A stretch of DNA of 64,000 bases from Paenibacillus ottowii (GCF_006874425.1 NZ_VIJZ01000002.1:186001-250000); one strand, 5' to 3'. Counted from the first letter of the stretch, positions 49,081-57,652 are shown. A program made the numbers and translations. Notes: a model not told the origin generated them from the sequence alone.

Positions 49081-49923
49081 TTATTCAGTCAGCGATGGAT
49101 AGCGCCAATCGTCTTCTTCATCTGCTTCTTGTTGATCCTCTACGTTTACAGATAAACCTGACTTTTTCCAGCGTTCCATCATCTCACTAGACATATAATG
49201 ATAGCTCAAATCCAGATGCTTCAGCCCTTTTATACTTTCACAAGCCAGCAATGCTTCTGCACCTTGATCAGACAATGTACCTTGTGAGAGATCCAGCACT
49301 TCCAGTTGTCCAATCACTGGGGCGTTAGCGGCAGCAATTGCAATTTCATCCTGTATTTCACTGTCCTTGAGTCCCAAGTATGTAAGTTTTGGAAAAGGAT
49401 TGCTGTCCAAAAACGGTAAAATATCTTCCAGTTTACCGTCAAAACCATAGTCCTCGACACCCAAATACAGCTCCAGCTTGCGCAGTTCAGGCAGTTCTGC
49501 ATTACGTATTTGCTGAAGAACACTCACAGGCAGACCGCCACAAATAATAACCAATTCCTGAAGATGATCATGGCGAAGGGGTTCCAAGCTCAGATCCTGG
49601 CTTCCTTTAATATATAAAGATTCAAGGTTTGGAAACGCTTCTAACAACGGGGAGAGATTCGTTTGGTTAATCCATGACACCTCACACTCGTCATATTCCA
49701 TATCACCAATAAACAGCTTGCGTACTTTCGGAAATTGATCTTTAAGCTTCACTAACACCGGTATAAAATCATCTGGTGAATTTTCATAGGCGCCGCCCCA
49801 ATCTCCAATGATTAGGTCCGTAATTTGTGCGCTCTCCGGCTTGGCAGCCAGTTCCTCAATAGACTTGGCCATGGTTTGACCATTCTCATAAGCATCATAA
49901 TCCACTACCAATTTCACTTCCAT
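49081..49923 (-). CDS. STM4015 family leucine-rich-repeat protein
   Basis: A 280-aa protein with at least five leucine-rich repeats (for example LEAFPNLESLYIKGSQDLSL, PELRKLELYLG, FPKLTYLGLKDS, IGQLEVLDLSQG, IKGLKHLDLSYH). LRR proteins bind other proteins, so this may hold the substrate or an enzyme of the operon. The C-terminal 25 residues leave the repeat and end in acidic residues plus DDWRYPSLTE; a similar RY-x-S/V-x-E end recurs, from memory, in the family, so the tail may be a modification site. GGAGG is 9 bp upstream of the ATG; it is the first gene of the operon. Confidence 0.88.
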   Translation of the reverse strand: MEVKLVVDYDAYENGQTMAKSIEELAAKPESAQITDLIIGDWGGAYENSPDDFIPVLVKLKDQFPKVRKLFIGDMEYDECEVSWINQTNLSPLLEAFPNLESLYIKGSQDLSLEPLRHDHLQELVIICGGLPVSVLQQIRNAELPELRKLELYLGVEDYGFDGKLEDILPFLDSNPFPKLTYLGLKDSEIQDEIAIAAANAPVIGQLEVLDLSQGTLSDQGAEALLACESIKGLKHLDLSYHYMSSEMMERWKKSGLSVNVEDQQEADEEDDWRYPSLTE

Positions 49924-50067
49924 CTTCCCATTCCTCCAATCGCTTGTCTGAGATCTCGTAAACTATCTATTTCCAATTTAGTCTATCCTATTCTACCAAT
50001 GTTCGTCAAAAAAAAGCCCCAGTTCGACATTAATCTTATGTAACATATGCACATTGAAATAAAAACA

Positions 50068-50091
50068 AGACAGCCCGCAAGCGGGCTGCCT
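50068..50091 (-). terminator. Terminator of the EmrAB/HlyD efflux operon
   Basis: CAGCCCGC-AA-GCGGGCTG stem of 8 bp (extended by AAG/CTT) followed on the minus strand by GTTTTTATTT. It lies 57 bp after the adaptor lipoprotein stop. Confidence 0.85.
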
Positions 50092-50147
50092 TGGCACGTC
50101 CTTAATAAATTTCTACTATTTATATAGTATGCAAGTTTAAAACCAAG

Positions 50148-51614
50148 TTATTGGGTAATTGTGATCGGTGAGTTATCGGACAACAATGCCAGATTATTTA
50201 CAATCACATTCTCTTCCTTACTCAGGCCACTGGTAACGAGTGTTTGTGAACCTGTCGTCTGAACAGTCTTCACTTCCTTGCGCTTCGCATGGTCGCCGTT
50301 TACCACATATACATATTCTTTACCTTGATCTTTTTGAACTGCCGCAGTTGGAACAACAATACCTTCTTGCGCATTGGAAGCGACAAAGCTGATATCAGCC
50401 AACATGCCGGATTTCAGTTTCATGTCTGGATTAGCTACTGAAATTTTTACAGGATATCCTTTACCACTTGCATCCAGCGGGCTTACATTTTTCACTGTAC
50501 CTGTTGTTACAATGTTGGATGCTGCAACACGAACCTGTACTTTGTCACCTGCTTTTACATTGTTGATCTGTTCTGCTGGGACATAGATCAATGTATTGAC
50601 AGTACTCAGGTTAGCGATGACCAGCGCAGGAGACTGAGCGGACACCATTTCGCCCACCTCTGCATTTTTTGTACCCACAATACCGTTGATTGGTGAGGTA
50701 ACAACCGTGTCATCCAATGCATCCTGAGCAATAGCTACATTCAGTTGTGCCTGCTTAAGAGATTGTTGGCTAGACTCGATGCCCGCTGTATTTTGAGATA
50801 CTTTAAGCTGATTTTGCGCATTGCTGTAGCCGCTATTGGCATTACTATAGCTATTTTTTGCTGAATCATAGCTGTTGCGGGCTGTAGTCAAGGCTTTTTG
50901 AGCAGCTTCTAATTGATCTTTTGCATTAGCCTGCGCATTTTGTGCATTATTATAAGCCGCTTCCGCATTCACAACTGCGGTTTTTGCTTGTTCTAATTGT
51001 GCTTGGGTGCTTGCACCAGCATCAAACAGACTTTGTGTACGTGTTACATTCTTTTGCGCATCTGCCAAAGCTTGTTGTGTTTGTTTCACCGTGTTGGCTG
51101 CCGAGGAGACACCATGTGTTGCTTGTTCTACGGCTGTGGTTGCTTGATTAATAGCACCTTGTGCCTGATTGATTGCGCTTTGGGATTGAATCACACCGCT
51201 CTTGGACTGTACTAGACCCGAAGTAGCTTGAACCATCGTTGATTCATGGGATGCTTGAGCGGTACTTACGCCGGCTGCTGCTGCAGCGGCGGCGGCGCGT
51301 GCTTTTGCAACGTTATTCCGCATATCCTTATCATCCAGCTTGAACAAGACTTGCCCCTTTTTAACCTCGGAGCCGATATCTACAGGCAACTCAACCACTT
51401 TGCCGCCCACTTTAGGCACGATGTTGACTGTTTCTGAAGGTGTTACCGTACCTGTATAAATATTTCCCTGTCCGATAATCCCCTGCTGTGCTTGACTAAT
51501 TTTAACCGGAACGACCATGTCCTGTGCCGCTCCGCTATTACTGGAGCAGCCTGCCAGCACTGCGCCGCCGAGGACTAAAGCCGCTAATGTACTTTCTACT
51601 CTCAATATTTTCAT
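50148..51614 (-). CDS. Efflux adaptor lipoprotein (HlyD/RND MFP type) with long coiled coil
   Basis: A 488-aa membrane-fusion-type adaptor. It begins with a lipoprotein signal (ALVLGGAVLAGCSSN), then lipoyl/barrel-sandwich strands (GKVVELPVDIGSEVKKGQVLFKLDD), a very long Ala/Gln/Ser/Asn-rich helical hairpin (about 115-300) and the returning strands (VVTSPINGIVGTKNAEVGEMV) and beta-barrel. Such adaptors bridge inner-membrane pumps to outer layers; a lipobox form in a Gram-positive is anchored on the outer face of the membrane. The ATG after AAAGGG is used; 46 further codons upstream are not credible. It is the third gene of the EmrA-EmrB operon, so the pump appears to have two adaptors. Confidence 0.88.
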   Translation of the reverse strand: MKILRVESTLAALVLGGAVLAGCSSNSGAAQDMVVPVKISQAQQGIIGQGNIYTGTVTPSETVNIVPKVGGKVVELPVDIGSEVKKGQVLFKLDDKDMRNNVAKARAAAAAAAAGVSTAQASHESTMVQATSGLVQSKSGVIQSQSAINQAQGAINQATTAVEQATHGVSSAANTVKQTQQALADAQKNVTRTQSLFDAGASTQAQLEQAKTAVVNAEAAYNNAQNAQANAKDQLEAAQKALTTARNSYDSAKNSYSNANSGYSNAQNQLKVSQNTAGIESSQQSLKQAQLNVAIAQDALDDTVVTSPINGIVGTKNAEVGEMVSAQSPALVIANLSTVNTLIYVPAEQINNVKAGDKVQVRVAASNIVTTGTVKNVSPLDASGKGYPVKISVANPDMKLKSGMLADISFVASNAQEGIVVPTAAVQKDQGKEYVYVVNGDHAKRKEVKTVQTTGSQTLVTSGLSKEENVIVNNLALLSDNSPITITQ

Positions 51615-51685
51615 GATAATTCCCTTTCTTTCTGTCCGTGGAAATAATGTAAGCCATCCAGTCGATATTTTTGTATTTCTCTTTA

Positions 51686-53203
51686 TTAAGCTTCCGGCTG
51701 TGTCTTTGCTTTCTTCCTCTGAATAAACAAAAAGATGAGTGGAATCGTGCAAAACAGCGGTATGGATGAAATGAGGAACGTATCCCCAATTCCTCTTGAT
51801 GTAGCATCCAGTGTGATCAAACTACTTATGGATGACATCCATGAGCTGCCCATTGTCGCTTGAAGCACATGAGCAGAGTCTGGGGTAATGGACTCTGAAA
51901 TTTGCTGGGCATGAGCAGCCGAACGGCTTTGCATAATGGCGGTCAGTACCGCAATCGCCATAGATGCAGCCACAGTACGCACCAGATTAGACGCTGTAGA
52001 CGCATTAGCTACCTTGCTCGGATGAACGGCGTTCATACCGACTGTGGATAACGGCATCATACAGATCCCAATTCCTAGACCCCGTAATGCCATTACGGTT
52101 TCCAACCAGGCATGCGAAGTATCTGGCGTAAGCTGATGAAGATGATACGTCATAAAGCTCGTTAGCGTCAGGCCCACAAGTCCTAAAGGCACAATGCCGA
52201 ACTTATCAAATAGTTTCCCGGCAATAGGCATCATGGCTGCCATAGCAATGGCCTGCGGAATGAGGATAATACCAGTATCAATCGGTGACACGCGCTGAAT
52301 ATTTTGCAAAAACAACGGTGTTAGGAACGTTCCTCCGTACATCCCCATCATGACCAGACTGGAGGCAATAACACTAATCGTATATTTTGAATTTTTGAAT
52401 AATGATATTTCAATTACAGCATTATCCTTGCCGCTTTCTACATAGATGAGAAAAACAAGTGCCCAGAAAGAGATAAAGAGCAGGGATACAATGCCAAAAG
52501 AAGTCCAGCCATCACGCTGACCGTTTGTCAATGCGTACAAGAGCGTTCCTGCACAGGTTGCCGCCAATAAAAATCCTGGCAGATCAAACGGTTTCGGCGT
52601 AACCTTAGGCGGCTCCTTGATGAGAAGGATGACCATTAAAATGGCAAATAAAGCAACCGGCAAACTGACAATAAACAAGAAACGCCAGTTAAACCATTCA
52701 ATTAAGTAACCGCTCAGCGTAGGTCCTATAGCCGGTGCCGCCATAGCGGCGATCCCCCATATACCAAGGGACATCCCGATTTGTTCACGCGGCATAATTT
52801 TGTAAATAATCGTCATACTCAGCGGCATAATGACACCACCGCCCAGACCAGCCAATACACGCGCTGCAATCAGGGAAGAATCACTCCATGCAAAAATACA
52901 TATTCCTGTCCCCAGCGAGAACACGCTGAGCGCCAGAATCAAAAACTTTTTGTATCCGATACGCTGCTCCATATATCCGGTAATCGGGACGATTACGCCG
53001 GATGCAAGCGTGTAACCTGTAATAACCCACTGAATACGTGTCGTCGTTGACCCTAAATCCGTCGTCAATCGTGGAATGGCGACATTGATCAGACTGTTGT
53101 TCAGAATGGCGACAAAGGCGCCTAAAACGATAGCAAAAAAGGCAAGCCAGCGTTCTTTGGAAGAATCTGTCGAAGGAGCAGCAGCAGTTTCATTGGCAGC
53201 CAC
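51686..53203 (-). CDS. DHA2-family MFS drug exporter (EmrB/QacA type)
   Basis: A 505-aa membrane protein with 14 predicted helices. Motif C-like FVAILNNSLINVAIPRL in helix 1 and the antiporter motif GPTLSGYLIEWFNWR identify DHA2. It pumps drugs or organic cations/anions using protons. The start is GTG, as an AAGGAGGGG site is 7 bp before it. It lies between the HlyD-type protein EmrA upstream (16-bp gap) and an adaptor lipoprotein downstream. Confidence 0.93.
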   Translation of the reverse strand: MAANETAAAPSTDSSKERWLAFFAIVLGAFVAILNNSLINVAIPRLTTDLGSTTTRIQWVITGYTLASGVIVPITGYMEQRIGYKKFLILALSVFSLGTGICIFAWSDSSLIAARVLAGLGGGVIMPLSMTIIYKIMPREQIGMSLGIWGIAAMAAPAIGPTLSGYLIEWFNWRFLFIVSLPVALFAILMVILLIKEPPKVTPKPFDLPGFLLAATCAGTLLYALTNGQRDGWTSFGIVSLLFISFWALVFLIYVESGKDNAVIEISLFKNSKYTISVIASSLVMMGMYGGTFLTPLFLQNIQRVSPIDTGIILIPQAIAMAAMMPIAGKLFDKFGIVPLGLVGLTLTSFMTYHLHQLTPDTSHAWLETVMALRGLGIGICMMPLSTVGMNAVHPSKVANASTASNLVRTVAASMAIAVLTAIMQSRSAAHAQQISESITPDSAHVLQATMGSSWMSSISSLITLDATSRGIGDTFLISSIPLFCTIPLIFLFIQRKKAKTQPEA

Positions 53204-53218
53204 ATGGACCCCTCCTTT

Positions 53219-53872
53219 TTAAGATGTATGAATTTTTACTTCCACGTTGGTTCCAGGGATAAGCTTCATGTCCTTAGGCTTGTTCACGGCAATTTCTACA
53301 GGTACGCGTTGAGTCACCTTATTAAAGTTACCACTTGTGTTCACAGCAGGAACGAGCGAAAACACTGCATTGGAAGCCTCGCCCACTTTGCGAACCTTAC
53401 CTTGAATTACCTGGTCACCTGCTGCATCAAGCGTAATGTCAACAAGCTGTCCTGGTTTAATACGGTTAATATCGGTTTCTTCAATATTCGTAGATACATA
53501 CAGGTTGTTCATATCAACCATAGTCGCTACAGCACTACCCGGTGTTCCGATTTCATGCTCCTTCGAATAAATCTTAATAACAGTTCCGTTAATCGGCGCA
53601 CGTAGAACAGACTTGCTGATCATGCTCGCATCCAGACCCGATACATCCTGCTCGGCAATCGGTTCGTTGCGCTGCAATACATCGCCTTCTTCCACATCAA
53701 TGTGGCTAATCTCTCCGGAAATTTGCGGCATTACCTTATACTGATCGGCTTGAATACGCGCATCATCACTTTTAACAAAGTGTGTTGCCTGATACCAATA
53801 ATAGTAGCCAATAGCTCCACCGCTCAGAATGAGCAGTACGATGAGAATCGGCAATACAGTTTTCTTACTCAC
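53219..53872 (-). CDS. EmrA/HlyD-type membrane-fusion protein
   Basis: A 217-aa adaptor with one N-terminal transmembrane helix (VLPILIVLLILSGGAIGYYYW) and a compact lipoyl/barrel region (YKVMPQISGEISHIDVEEGDVLQ, VLRAPINGTVIKIYSKEHEIGTPG) without the long coiled coil of E. coli EmrA (390 aa). It belongs with EmrB downstream. The start is one of two GTG codons; I take the second, which has AGGGGTGG well placed, while the first sits directly on it. Confidence 0.87.
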   Translation of the reverse strand: MSKKTVLPILIVLLILSGGAIGYYYWYQATHFVKSDDARIQADQYKVMPQISGEISHIDVEEGDVLQRNEPIAEQDVSGLDASMISKSVLRAPINGTVIKIYSKEHEIGTPGSAVATMVDMNNLYVSTNIEETDINRIKPGQLVDITLDAAGDQVIQGKVRKVGEASNAVFSLVPAVNTSGNFNKVTQRVPVEIAVNKPKDMKLIPGTNVEVKIHTS

Positions 53873-54162
53873 TTGTTCCACCCCTGTTGTTCAAAAAATT
53901 TTTATTATTCAACGCTAATATTTTAATATTGAAATATTAGGCCATTAAACCAAATGGAGAACGTAAATAAACACATGACTACATGCCATGCAAAAGACAG
54001 GACAAACTTTATGTACATAGGACAATCTAATCCATAGTCCACAAACCGTCTTCTTTATATTTAAATATTTTCATATAACTATTGTACATTGAAATATTAT
54101 AGATATAATTATCTATTCAGGCAATATAAATTTTCAGTTTTTTCAGAATTTTTTTTCATAAA
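53873..54162. other. Gene-free AT-rich region upstream of the EmrA operon
   Basis: About 290 bp without a credible gene. It is extremely AT-rich and holds the 12-mer ATTGAAATATTA twice in direct orientation (53928-53939 and 54088-54099), an AATATTTTAATATT-type dyad near the EmrA start and several ATATTT stretches. A MarR- or TetR-type operator for the efflux operon may be here, but the composition makes chance repeats likely. No regulator gene is next to it. Confidence 0.3.
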
Positions 54163-54188
54163 AAAGAACCTTGTTTCCAAGGTTCTTT
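54163..54188 (-). terminator. Terminator after the 270-aa unknown gene
   Basis: AAAGAACCTTG-TTTC-CAAGGTTCTTT is an 11-bp perfect stem with a 4-base loop, followed on the minus strand by TTTTATGAAAA. It lies 44 bp after the stop of the leftward gene. Confidence 0.75.
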
Positions 54189-54231
54189 CACGAAAAGGGA
54201 TAGTTTACAATTAAAGGGTTGCACAACAAAC

Positions 54232-55044
54232 CTAAGAAAAAAGCGTAGGTCCAATTGACCGATCCTTGCTGTTATTCGCCTCCCGCTCTTCCTTTCTGTC
54301 CTTATTCGCTCTGTTTTGCTGAGAACTTTGCTGACCCATACATCCTCTGTAACGACAGTGTTCTGTCGTCTTCTGTATATCCTCTACGGAGCCTTTTAAT
54401 AATTGGACATAATCTAGGGATTGCTGTAAAGAAGTCGATCCAGGAAGAAAACGAACTTTCTTACCCTCTAGCAGACAGTATACCTCAATAAGCTGAGGAA
54501 GAGCTCCAAATGCATAATAACAAAATACATTTGTTAGATGTTGAAATGTACTAATAACGTTGGGGTTGTAGTCCACCATATACTTTTGAATCAGCAATGA
54601 GTCCGCTTGTTCTGAGAGTTGCCAAGCTGCCTGAATAATCAGCGAAATATCGACCTCCAACTCAGGCACCACTGTGAAAAATTGTTCATACAACATCACA
54701 GGCATCCATAAGTCATTATTTAAGGCACATATTTTTGACAACTCGCCTGACACTTTATTTTTGACATCCCAGTAATGAAACAATGAATCAAAACTGTTCG
54801 ACTGCTTAGGCCACCATTTCTCCAGCACATACTGGACAGGGACTTCGCGCCGTACCTCTACTTCCATTCCAAAGTATTCGTTCAACGCATGCCCTATCGC
54901 ATATTGAACCCGCTGTCGCCAATTCCAGCCCTCACGCCCTCGTTTTCTCTGTGATGGACGGATTGGCTGCGGAGTTCTCCACATCTCCTCAAGCTGATAG
55001 TCGTGCAGAAGAGGAAAGCCGCTTAAGCTATCGCCATTGCGCAT
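54232..55044 (-). CDS. Hypothetical protein, 270 aa
   Basis: Not recognised. Residues 35-215 form one globular, mainly helical domain rich in Tyr, Phe, Trp and Leu (VQYAIGHALNEYFGMEVEVRR, VMLYEQFFTVVPELEVDISL, VFCYYAFGALPQLIEVYCLL). The C-terminal 45 residues are basic and Gln/Asn/Lys-rich with an HCRYRGCMG motif. There is no signal peptide and no convincing transmembrane helix. It follows the flavodoxin gene by 20 bp and may share its Fur-controlled transcript. Confidence 0.78.
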   Translation of the reverse strand: MRNGDSLSGFPLLHDYQLEEMWRTPQPIRPSQRKRGREGWNWRQRVQYAIGHALNEYFGMEVEVRREVPVQYVLEKWWPKQSNSFDSLFHYWDVKNKVSGELSKICALNNDLWMPVMLYEQFFTVVPELEVDISLIIQAAWQLSEQADSLLIQKYMVDYNPNVISTFQHLTNVFCYYAFGALPQLIEVYCLLEGKKVRFLPGSTSLQQSLDYVQLLKGSVEDIQKTTEHCRYRGCMGQQSSQQNRANKDRKEEREANNSKDRSIGPTLFS

Positions 55045-55064
55045 ACCTATCCCTCACTCTCTTC

Positions 55065-55523
55065 TCAGGACACTCCAATACCAGCCTGTGCGAATTGTCT
55101 TCCGTAAGCTCGGCAATTCTCCTTCTCGTCATCCAATGGATTGAATTCAATCTTGAGACTCTCCTGAATGACAGATGCACCGCGTTCTTTAACTTTTTCT
55201 TCTACCAGATCCACTGCGCCACAGAATTGCGTGTAAGACGTATCTCCACTGCCAAATACAGCAGTCTTTTTACCAGACAGATCAAGCTCATCTAGTTCCT
55301 CGTAAAAATCTAAAAATTCATCAGGAAGCTCACCGTCTCCCCATGTATATACACCCAACAGGAATCCGTCATATGCGAGCAGTTCTTGCGCGCTGCAATC
55401 ATACGAAGCCTTCAACTCCGCCTCATGCCCGGCCTGACGAACGCCCTCGGCGATCAATTCCGCGATTTCCTCTGTATTACCGGTCATGCTAGCATAAGCA
55501 ATCATGATTTTACCCAAGTTCAT
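55065..55523 (-). CDS. Flavodoxin
   Basis: A 152-aa electron carrier binding FMN. The phosphate loop is YASMTGNTEE, followed by WGDGELPDEF and the FMN-binding GSGDTSYTQFCGA. Length and motifs fit short-chain flavodoxins such as B. subtilis YkuN/YkuP. A Fur box lies in the promoter region, so the protein probably replaces ferredoxin under iron starvation. AAAGG is placed 6 bp before the ATG. Confidence 0.97.
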   Translation of the reverse strand: MNLGKIMIAYASMTGNTEEIAELIAEGVRQAGHEAELKASYDCSAQELLAYDGFLLGVYTWGDGELPDEFLDFYEELDELDLSGKKTAVFGSGDTSYTQFCGAVDLVEEKVKERGASVIQESLKIEFNPLDDEKENCRAYGRQFAQAGIGVS

Positions 55524-55581
55524 CCCTCACCTTTATTTGAAATATGGGATGCTTTCATTCCCTATTACTCAAATAATATTT

Positions 55582-55600
55582 GATAATGATTCTCATTGTC
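55582..55600. promoter_or_regulatory. Fur box upstream of flavodoxin
   Basis: GATAATGATTCTCATTGTC matches the 19-bp Fur consensus GATAATGATTCTCATTATC in all but one position (A to G) and is embedded in a longer dyad (TTTGATAATGA...TCATTGTCAAA). It sits 59-77 bp before the flavodoxin start, fitting iron repression of a sigma-A promoter here. Confidence 0.92.
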
Positions 55601-55647
55601 AAATACATTTTTCAAGCATGATGTGCATTTTGAAAATATATACGCAA

Positions 55648-55672
55648 AACAGCCGCATTACAATGCGGCTGT
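55648..55672. terminator. Stem-loop upstream of flavodoxin promoter
   Basis: AACAGCCGCAT and ATGCGGCTGTT pair perfectly over an 11-bp stem with a TAC loop. There is no clear T-run on either strand, so it may be a weak terminator or a structured remnant of another operon. Confidence 0.45.
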
Positions 55673-55755
55673 TCGCTGTTAAAGTCTATAAAATGGTAAG
55701 GCATCCTTCCATTAAGGAAGTTCTACGCTCCTGCAAACTTCAACGTAAAGATATT

Positions 55756-55854
55756 ACGTACGTACAACCTAATCCGTTTTTCATAAATATAATGAAAATT
55801 AAATAGTTGTACGTACAAGTGGGATTAATTTCATTTTAATATGGAAGCGCTCTA
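55756..55854. promoter_or_regulatory. Orphan AraR-like operators and cre-like site
   Basis: TTGTACGTACAA at 55807-55818 is a perfect 12-bp palindrome and equals the core of the B. subtilis AraR box (ATTTGTACGTACAAAT). A second copy with two mismatches (ACGTACGTACAA) is at 55756-55767, 51 bp away centre to centre. TGGAAGCGCTCTA at 55842-55854 is close to a CcpA cre. No sugar gene follows; the next gene encodes an RNA-type methyltransferase. The 55524-56019 gap contains only this, the Fur box and a stem-loop. Confidence 0.6.
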
Positions 55855-56019
55855 ATTACAAGTACATCGAAAAAAAGTATTTTCGCTCCACCTGACTACT
55901 TACTTATTCATGGAATCATTCGATTGTTGCTAAGGTTTGTTGTACAATAGACTCCATGTGGGGATTTTACGCAGCTTGCTGCCTAAATCCTGAATTGACT
56001 GCTGAAGGATGGATTGTAC

Positions 56020-56883
56020 ATGTATGTAGCACAAGAGTGGAAAGACTATGAAGTAATGGATACAGGCGGCGGTGAAAAGCTGGAACGTTGGGGCAATATT
56101 GTCCTGCGTCGTCCCGATCCGCAAATCATATGGCCGTTGGCAAAGGAAACAGCCGAATGGCGCAATGTTCATGGGCATTATCATCGCAGCTCTTCCGGGG
56201 GCGGCCAATGGGATATGAAAAAGCCTATCCCTGAGCGCTGGACGATTAGCTATGGACCGCTTAAATTCCACATTAAACCGACCAGCTTCAAGCATACTGG
56301 TCTTTTTCCAGAGCAGGCAGCCAACTGGAGCTGGATGATGGATAAAATTAAAGGCGCAGGCAGACCCATTTCCGTATTGAACCTGTTTGCTTACACAGGA
56401 GGAGCCACTACTGCCGCAGCGTATGCCGGAGCCAGTGTAGTTCACGTGGATGCCGCCAAAGGTATGGTGCAGTGGGCAAAGGAAAACGTTCAATTGTCCG
56501 GCCTGGCTGACCGTCCAGTACGCTTTATTACAGACGACGTATTCAAGTTCGTGCAACGGGAACAACGGCGGGGCAACCAATATGATGCAATTATTATGGA
56601 TCCCCCTTCTTATGGACGCGGACCTAACGGAGAAACCTGGAAGCTTGAAGAAAGCTTATATCCGTTTCTCGAATCCTGCATGAGCATCATTTCGGACCAA
56701 CCATTGTTCATGCTGATCAACTCCTACACGACAGGCATTTCACCTACTGTATTGCGCAACATGCTGAGCATGACAATGCAGCAAAAGTATGGCGGCCAAA
56801 TTAGCGCTGGTGAAATCGGATTGCCGATCACACGCTCAGGTTTGAATTTGCCTTGTGGTATTCTCGGACGTTGGGAGGCTTAA
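56020..56883 (+). CDS. Class I SAM-dependent rRNA-type methyltransferase
   Basis: A 287-aa methyltransferase of the RlmI/RlmKL-C-like group (COG1092-type). Motif I is VLNLFAYTGGATTAAAYAGA, the acidic post-I residue VVHVDAAKGMVQWA, and the catalytic region IIMDPPSYGRGPNG has the DPPSY motif. The PUA-like N-terminal domain of RlmI is missing and replaced by about 90 residues of a different domain (WKDYEVMDTGGGEKLERWG). 23S rRNA is the probable substrate. The ATG after AAGGA (10 bp) is preferred over a TTG two codons earlier. The RluA-family gene follows in the same direction. Confidence 0.88.
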   Translation: MYVAQEWKDYEVMDTGGGEKLERWGNIVLRRPDPQIIWPLAKETAEWRNVHGHYHRSSSGGGQWDMKKPIPERWTISYGPLKFHIKPTSFKHTGLFPEQAANWSWMMDKIKGAGRPISVLNLFAYTGGATTAAAYAGASVVHVDAAKGMVQWAKENVQLSGLADRPVRFITDDVFKFVQREQRRGNQYDAIIMDPPSYGRGPNGETWKLEESLYPFLESCMSIISDQPLFMLINSYTTGISPTVLRNMLSMTMQQKYGGQISAGEIGLPITRSGLNLPCGILGRWEA

Positions 56884-56891
56884 TTCCTCTT

Positions 56892-57638
56892 ATGAATCAA
56901 GATGAACTTGCCCGGCCCGGACATACACAACCAAATATTCCTGTTTTGTATGAGGATAATCATGTCCTGGCGGTTGTAAAGCCTGTCAATGTTCCGACAC
57001 AGGAGGATGCTAGTGGTGATCCAGATCTGCTGTCTCTACTTAAGGAAGATCTGAAAATCAGACACAATAAGCCTGGTAACGTCTTTTTGGGTTTAGTCCA
57101 CAGGCTGGATCGCCCCGTAGGCGGAGCCATGATTTTTGCTAAGACATCCAAAGCTGCTTCTCGCCTGTCGGAGTCGGTTCGAAGCCGTCATTTTCACAAA
57201 CTGTATACAGCTGTTCTAAATGGCGTTCCTACGGCTCTCCAAGGACGTCTAACCCATTACCTGCTAAAGGACAACCGTACCAACACGGTCAAAACGGTTA
57301 GACCCGGCACGGATGGTGCCAAGGAAGCCATTTTGGAATACCGCGTGATCGGACAAGCTGCTGGAATTAGTCTTGTAGAAATTAAGCTGCACACCGGACG
57401 CTCGCACCAAATTCGCGTACAGATGCAGGCCATCGGCTGTCCCCTCTATGGAGATCAAAAATATGGCGGCAATCTGAGCCGCCCCGGTCAACAGCTAGCC
57501 CTCTGGTCCTTACTCGCTGGAGCACCGCATCCGGTCACCAAGGAGGCCATGAGCTTCCACTCACTTCCTCCCGTCCAGTTTCCTTGGAGTGAGTGGCCCT
57601 TGTCGCTTTATGAAAATATGATTACGTCGGAAAATTGA
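56892..57638 (+). CDS. RluA-family pseudouridine synthase
   Basis: A 248-aa pseudouridylate synthase. VLYEDNHVLAVVKPVNVPTQED opens the catalytic domain, and GLVHRLDRPVGG contains the catalytic Asp; HTGRSHQIRVQMQAIGCPLYGD is the conserved RNA-binding end. There is no S4 domain at the N-terminus, so it is of the RluA/RluC-short type (YjbO/YlyB-like). Likely an rRNA or tRNA U-to-pseudouridine enzyme. The start has GGAGG about 13 bases upstream, inside the preceding gene's end, indicating co-transcription with the methyltransferase. Confidence 0.94.
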   Translation: MNQDELARPGHTQPNIPVLYEDNHVLAVVKPVNVPTQEDASGDPDLLSLLKEDLKIRHNKPGNVFLGLVHRLDRPVGGAMIFAKTSKAASRLSESVRSRHFHKLYTAVLNGVPTALQGRLTHYLLKDNRTNTVKTVRPGTDGAKEAILEYRVIGQAAGISLVEIKLHTGRSHQIRVQMQAIGCPLYGDQKYGGNLSRPGQQLALWSLLAGAPHPVTKEAMSFHSLPPVQFPWSEWPLSLYENMITSEN

Positions 57639-57652
57639 GCAGACTCACCACA

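Noticed and set aside
55695..55805. 37-codon rightward frame in the gap before the methyltransferase
   Set aside because: No ribosome-binding site, and it overlaps the operator-like repeats.
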